From: a virus
Virus record (IMG/VR): IMGVR_UViG_3300045836_000128
Coordinates: 1 to 40,849 of that record
Length of the DNA: 40,849 nucleotides
Direction: 5' to 3' (one strand)
Part shown: positions 37,095 to 40,849 of the stretch, in pieces
How positions within the stretch are numbered: position 1 is the first letter of the stretch
Layout of the letters: every line of letters begins with the position of its first letter
Translations under genes and position numbers: made by a program
Notes under the pieces: model-generated
The model's database searches: none
Seen by the model: the letters and a program-made list of their open reading frames with translations, nothing else
Told to the model about the DNA's origin: nothing

Positions 37095-39496
37095 TGGCCA
37101 AGAAGATCGACGAGCGCGACCGGCGCCCGCCGCGCGTGGGCACGAAGGTGGACCCGGATTACCCGATGGAGCCGCCGCGCGGCCTGAAGCGCACGCGCAG
37201 CGTGCAACCGAAGCCAGCGGCGCTCGGCGGCGATGAGCCGCCGTCGACCATGGGCCCGGTCGAGGCCTTCGACACGCGCAAGGTGGCGACGACCGATGGT
37301 CCGCCTGGCAGCAACGAGGGCGACCCGGCGCTGCGCACGCGGCACGACATCCGCAAGGGATGGTTCCTCACCGAGGCCCACAGGCAGGCGGTCAACCGTT
37401 CGCGCATGGCGCGCTGCGAGAGCTACTACGACAACGAGCAGTGGACCTGGGCCGACGCGCAGACGCTGAAGGACCGCGGCCAGGATCCGATCGTCTACAA
37501 CGAGGTGAAGCCGACGATCGACTGGCTGATCGGCACCGAGCGGCGCACGCGTATCGACTACGTGGTGATGGCGCAGGACGAGGGCCCCGACGCCGACGAG
37601 GACGCGCAGACCAAGACGAAGATCCTCAAGTACCTGGACGAGACGAATCAGGCGCCGTTCGAGCGCTCGTGGGCGGCCGAGGATGCTTTCAAGGCTGGGA
37701 TCGGCTGGCTCGAGGTGGGTGTACGAGGCGACCCGAGCGGCGTGCCGATCTTCGTGGGCGCCGAGTCGTGGCGCAACGTCCTGTGGGACAGCCAGTGCCA
37801 GCGGCGCGACATCCAGGACGCGCGCTACGTGTTCCGCATCAAGGTCGTGGACTACGACGTGGCGGTGGCGCTGTTCCCGCACAAGCGCGACGCCATCGAC
37901 CGCGTGATCCAGACCGGCGACAACCTGCGCGTGTTCTCCGAGTGGTTCGGCGGCATGGGGAACCTGATCACCGGCCTGGACAGCTTCAACACGCTCAGCG
38001 ACCCGCTCGACTACATCACGAACAAGCCGGTCGACATGTTCAACGCGCGCAAGCGCATCCTGCTGCTGGAGTGCTGGAGCCGCGAGCCGATCCACCGTGG
38101 CAACACGCCCCAGGAGCTGGCCGAGCCGCTGCAGTACCGGATCGTGGTGTCGATCATGACCGAGCACGACACGCTCATCGAGAGCGAGTCGCCATACAAG
38201 CACAACCGGTTCCCGTTCGTGCCTGTGTGGGCCTACCGCAATCGCCGCACCGGCCTGCCGTACTCGCCGATCTGGCCGCTGCTTGGCCCGCAGGACGCGC
38301 TCAACAAGCGCATGTCCAAGTCGGTGTTCGAGGCGAACGCGAAGCAGGTGATGCTCGAGAAGGGCGCCGTCGACCCGGAAGTGATGGACCCCGACGAGTT
38401 GCGCCAGGAGTTCAACGACCCGAACGGCATGCCGGTGTTCAACGACGGGGCGATCTCCGGCGGCAAGGTCCGCGAGGTGAACTGGCCGGCGGCCGTAGCG
38501 AACCAGATCACGCTGGCGGAGAACGACCGCAACACGATCCGCAGCATCAGTGGCGTGACGCCCGACAACCGGGGTATGACCAGCCAGGCGCAGAGCGGCA
38601 AGGCGGTGCTGGCGAAGCAGGACCAGGGTGGCCTGCTCACGGCCGAGCTTTTCGACAACCTGCTGCTGGCCCGCAAGATCGAGGGCGAGATCACGCTGTC
38701 GCTGGTCGAGCAGTTCATGGTCCAGCCGCGCACGATCCGCGTCTCCGACGACGTGAACCGCAGCGAGCGCATCCGCATCAACGATCCGCAGGCCGACGGC
38801 ACCTACCTGAACGACATCAGCGCCCGGCAGGCGCACTTCGTGATCGGCGAGCAGGCCTGGCGCCAGAGCTACGCCGAGGCGAGTTTCGAGATGCTGCTGC
38901 AGGTGCTGAGCCAGCTCGCGCCGGCCGCGCCGATGGCGGTGATCAACCTGCTGGACCTGGTGTTCGACATGCACCCGAACCTGCCGCGCAAGCAGGCGAT
39001 CGTGCAGCGCATCCGCGCCATCAACGGCCAGACCGCGCCGGACGGGAAGATGACGCCGGAGCAGCAAGCCGCGATGCAGCAGAAGCAGCAGATGGCCATG
39101 CTGCAGTTCCAGTCGCAGATCTCCAAGCTGCAGGCCGACATTGCCCAGTCGCGCGCCAAGGGCGAGAAGTACGCCACCGACGCCATGATGGACCGGCTCA
39201 CCGCCATCTACGAATCGGCCCAGGCTGCCCAGGTACTGGTGTCGTTCCCGGCCGCCGCGCCGATCGCCGATGCGCTGCTGAAGAGCGCGGGCTTCCAGGA
39301 CCAGAGCGCGCAAGGCAGCGCGCCGCCGATCCCACCCGGCCAGCCACAGCTGCCGCCGCAGCCGCCTCATCCGATGCCAGCCGCGCCCGGTGGCGCTCTT
39401 CCCCCCCGCCCTGCGCGCGAGGCCGGCCACCTGGCCGGTCACCTTCAGGGCATTCACACCCCCGGCCCTGATGGCCTTCATGGAGCTCCGCAATGA
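37094..39496 (+). CDS. P22-like portal protein, 800 aa
   Basis: Dodecameric channel through which DNA enters and leaves the head. Matches the P22-type portal: RHDIRKGWFLTEAHRQAVNR, ARCESYYDNEQWTWADAQTL, IVYNEVKPTIDWLIGTERRT, NLIT, and NKRMSKSVFEANAKQVMLEK. A C-terminal helical barrel-like region (QQAAMQQKQQMAMLQFQSQI) and a Pro-rich tail follow. The gene follows terminase as usual, and its class points to a podovirus-like particle. Confidence 0.92.
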   Translation: MAKKIDERDRRPPRVGTKVDPDYPMEPPRGLKRTRSVQPKPAALGGDEPPSTMGPVEAFDTRKVATTDGPPGSNEGDPALRTRHDIRKGWFLTEAHRQAVNRSRMARCESYYDNEQWTWADAQTLKDRGQDPIVYNEVKPTIDWLIGTERRTRIDYVVMAQDEGPDADEDAQTKTKILKYLDETNQAPFERSWAAEDAFKAGIGWLEVGVRGDPSGVPIFVGAESWRNVLWDSQCQRRDIQDARYVFRIKVVDYDVAVALFPHKRDAIDRVIQTGDNLRVFSEWFGGMGNLITGLDSFNTLSDPLDYITNKPVDMFNARKRILLLECWSREPIHRGNTPQELAEPLQYRIVVSIMTEHDTLIESESPYKHNRFPFVPVWAYRNRRTGLPYSPIWPLLGPQDALNKRMSKSVFEANAKQVMLEKGAVDPEVMDPDELRQEFNDPNGMPVFNDGAISGGKVREVNWPAAVANQITLAENDRNTIRSISGVTPDNRGMTSQAQSGKAVLAKQDQGGLLTAELFDNLLLARKIEGEITLSLVEQFMVQPRTIRVSDDVNRSERIRINDPQADGTYLNDISARQAHFVIGEQAWRQSYAEASFEMLLQVLSQLAPAAPMAVINLLDLVFDMHPNLPRKQAIVQRIRAINGQTAPDGKMTPEQQAAMQQKQQMAMLQFQSQISKLQADIAQSRAKGEKYATDAMMDRLTAIYESAQAAQVLVSFPAAAPIADALLKSAGFQDQSAQGSAPPIPPGQPQLPPQPPHPMPAAPGGALPPRPAREAGHLAGHLQGIHTPGPDGLHGAPQ

Positions 39497-40344
39497 TCGA
39501 CGACAGCAACGAGCAGGCCGCCCCGGCCGAATCTCAATCCGAAACCCTGATCGAGCGCATCGAGCACGCCGCGGCCGACGCGGTGCATGCGATCGAAGAT
39601 GCGGCGAAGGCCGCGGTGCACGAGGCCGAGCATGCGCTGGGCCTGGATTCGAGCTCCGCCGCACCGGCGCCGGAGCAGTCCGGCGAAGCGGCAGCGGCGG
39701 CTGACGAGCCGCAGGCGGTTGCCGCAGCGCCCGCGCCTACGCAAGAAGCTTCGGCGGCGGCGCCGAGTCGCCCGCAGGTCGGAGATGCGGTGCTCTTCTG
39801 GCCGCATGCCGGCTACCCGGGCAGCTTCCCGATCGAGGCGGAGATCGATCACGTGTGGTCGGACACCTGCGTGAACGTTTCGATGCCGGCGAGCGATGGC
39901 TCGGTCTACCAGCCGACCAGCGTGTTCCTCGTGCGCCATGGGAATCAGGCGCAGCCGAGCGGCTACTACTGCGCTTACGCGGACGAGTTGCCGGACGCGG
40001 CGCCTGCGGTGAAGGCCTACGAAGTCGTGACGCCTGCGCTTCGGCAAGACCTGCAGCAACTGCACGACGTTGCGGTGGATGCCGCGGCTGAAGCGCGCGC
40101 CGAGGTAGCCGCCGTGGCGCAGCAGGCGACGGCCGCGTACGCCGATGGCGAAGGGATCATCCGCATCGAGGACGCGCGGGCCTTGCCCGAGGCTTCGCCG
40201 GACGCGCCTGCTCTGCCCATCGTCGCGACGATCGAGCGCCACATCGAGTCGTTCATCGACAGCGACGGTCGCGTGATGCGGATCGTCAAGGTCGCGGGCG
40301 CGCTCGCCAAGAAGGCAGTCCAGGCCGTCGAGGCCGCTGTATAG
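39493..40344 (+). CDS. Ala-rich phage structural-region protein, 283 aa
   Basis: N-terminal acidic Ala-rich helix (RIEHAAADAVHAIEDAAKAA), then a Pro/Ala linker, a beta-rich domain GDAVLFWPHAGYPGSFPIEA, VWSDTCVNVSMPASDGSVY and a second helical Ala-rich part. The overlap with the portal stop and its location suggest a head or decoration-type protein; the family is not recognised. Confidence 0.55.
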   Translation: MIDDSNEQAAPAESQSETLIERIEHAAADAVHAIEDAAKAAVHEAEHALGLDSSSAAPAPEQSGEAAAAADEPQAVAAAPAPTQEASAAAPSRPQVGDAVLFWPHAGYPGSFPIEAEIDHVWSDTCVNVSMPASDGSVYQPTSVFLVRHGNQAQPSGYYCAYADELPDAAPAVKAYEVVTPALRQDLQQLHDVAVDAAAEARAEVAAVAQQATAAYADGEGIIRIEDARALPEASPDAPALPIVATIERHIESFIDSDGRVMRIVKVAGALAKKAVQAVEAAV

Positions 40345-40356
40345 GTGGAGGCCGCC

Positions 40357-40695
40357 ATGCGTCAAACCGAACTGCCGGAGTACCAGTGCCACAAGCGTGT
40401 TCGCGCCTGCCGGATCAAGGCGATCGTGCAGGACGCGGATGGCAGGTACATGGTGCACCCGGCCGAAGAGGGGCTCGTCCCACTGGAGGTGCCTGCCCAG
40501 TATGTGGCGCGGCACAAGCCGTCTCCGGGCGGCTACCTGGTGCAGTACCGGGACGGGTACCTGAGTTTCAGCCCGGCCGCCGAGTTCGAAGACGGGTATC
40601 TGCCCATCAACGAACTCGCCGGCCGTCGCGAGCGGCTGATCAACCAGCTGATCGACGTCGAAGCGGCCATCGCCGCGCAAGGAGCATCCGAGTGA
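40357..40695 (+). CDS. Hypothetical head-region protein, 112 aa
   Basis: The ATG at 40357 has GGAGG six bases upstream; a GTG at 40345 is less likely. Beta-rich product: CHKRVRACRIKAIVQDADGR, VPAQYVARHKPSPGGYLVQY, YLSFSPAAEFEDGYLPINEL, then a helix. Resembles small phage barrel proteins, no family assigned. Confidence 0.55.
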   Translation: MRQTELPEYQCHKRVRACRIKAIVQDADGRYMVHPAEEGLVPLEVPAQYVARHKPSPGGYLVQYRDGYLSFSPAAEFEDGYLPINELAGRRERLINQLIDVEAAIAAQGASE

Positions 40696-40849
40696 AAAGC
40701 CGACACGAAGCCAGTGCCGCAGTGGCCAGCACCACAGGCACGTTCGAGAACCCTGCTGACAAGGCGGTGCTGGCCGACCTGCAGCGCCAGCGTGACGCGG
40801 GCGTCGAAGACCTCTTCGGCGACTTCGAGGACGTGGCGCCAGCGCCACC
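40692..40849 (+). CDS. Partial gene at window end, GTG start, head region
   Basis: GTG 40692 overlaps the previous stop (GTGA). Visible product: MKSRHEASAAVASTTGTFEN, then charged helix (KAVLADLQRQRDAGVEDLFG, DFEDVAP) running off the end. After a portal in P22-like order a scaffolding protein is expected, and the acidic helical start would suit one, but too little is visible. Confidence 0.5.
   Translation, partial: MKSRHEASAAVASTTGTFENPADKAVLADLQRQRDAGVEDLFGDFEDVAPAP

Noticed and set aside
36662-39664. 1000-residue leftward open frame opposite portal
   Set aside because: It is antisense to the well-supported portal gene, composed of Arg/His/Leu-rich low-complexity translation typical of GC-rich shadow frames.
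1-40849. CRISPR array or insertion sequence
   Set aside because: No regularly spaced direct repeats of CRISPR type and no transposase or terminal inverted repeats seen; the spaced repeats present are DGR, operator and arm-site repeats.

Overview
The window reads as most of the genome of a temperate, podovirus-like phage whose host is probably a GC-rich betaproteobacterium (Burkholderiales is my best guess, from base composition, protein style and the tRNA remnant at the attachment site). Phage virion genes lie on both sides of a single attachment-like site (about 6222-6249), so the molecule is best read as a circular or concatenated phage genome, or as a junction of tandem prophages, rather than one edge of a simple prophage.

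Layout. 1-4403 (+): late virion genes, including the end of a large protein with an inorganic-pyrophosphatase-like polyvalent domain. 4547-6097 (+): homospermidine synthase, a polyamine enzyme in the place where phages usually carry lysogenic-conversion genes. 6120-6340: attP-like region with a tRNA 3' end, a strong hairpin and repeated candidate integrase arm sites. 6303-19263 (-): one long leftward early operon: integrase, excisionase, small accessory genes, a complete diversity-generating retroelement (DGR), KTSC and DUF2303 genes, then single-strand annealing protein and exonuclease. It starts at a clear promoter (19295-19323) overlapped by repressor operators. 19401-21573 (-): S24-type CI repressor followed by four overlapping genes, several membrane or exported, ending at an intrinsic terminator; these are probably the lysogen-expressed genes. 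21568-21639: operator/promoter region. 21648 onward (+): Cro/YdaS-like gene, a tR1-like terminator, a CII-like gene, a cytosine-C5 methyltransferase with eight repeated modules, a helicase, a second DNA methyltransferase, replication-type genes (DUF1376, DUF1367, HNH), a tRNA with CAU anticodon, small and large terminase, P22-like portal and further head genes to the window end.

The outstanding system is the DGR at 9900-12766: reverse transcriptase, template repeat (TR), Avd, and two tandem target genes, each ending in a variable repeat (VR). By direct alignment VR1 differs from TR at 10 positions and VR2 at 13. Every one of these is an adenine in the sense strand of TR, the diagnostic signature of adenine-specific mutagenic retrohoming. 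VR1 also has one extra codon. The DGR lies inside the repressor-controlled leftward operon, so diversification may be tied to prophage induction. Other points of interest are the phage-borne homospermidine synthase, the secreted HNH-like protein next to the repressor, and the tRNA lying inside the small-terminase reading frame.

All family assignments come from reading protein sequences by eye; no database search was run.
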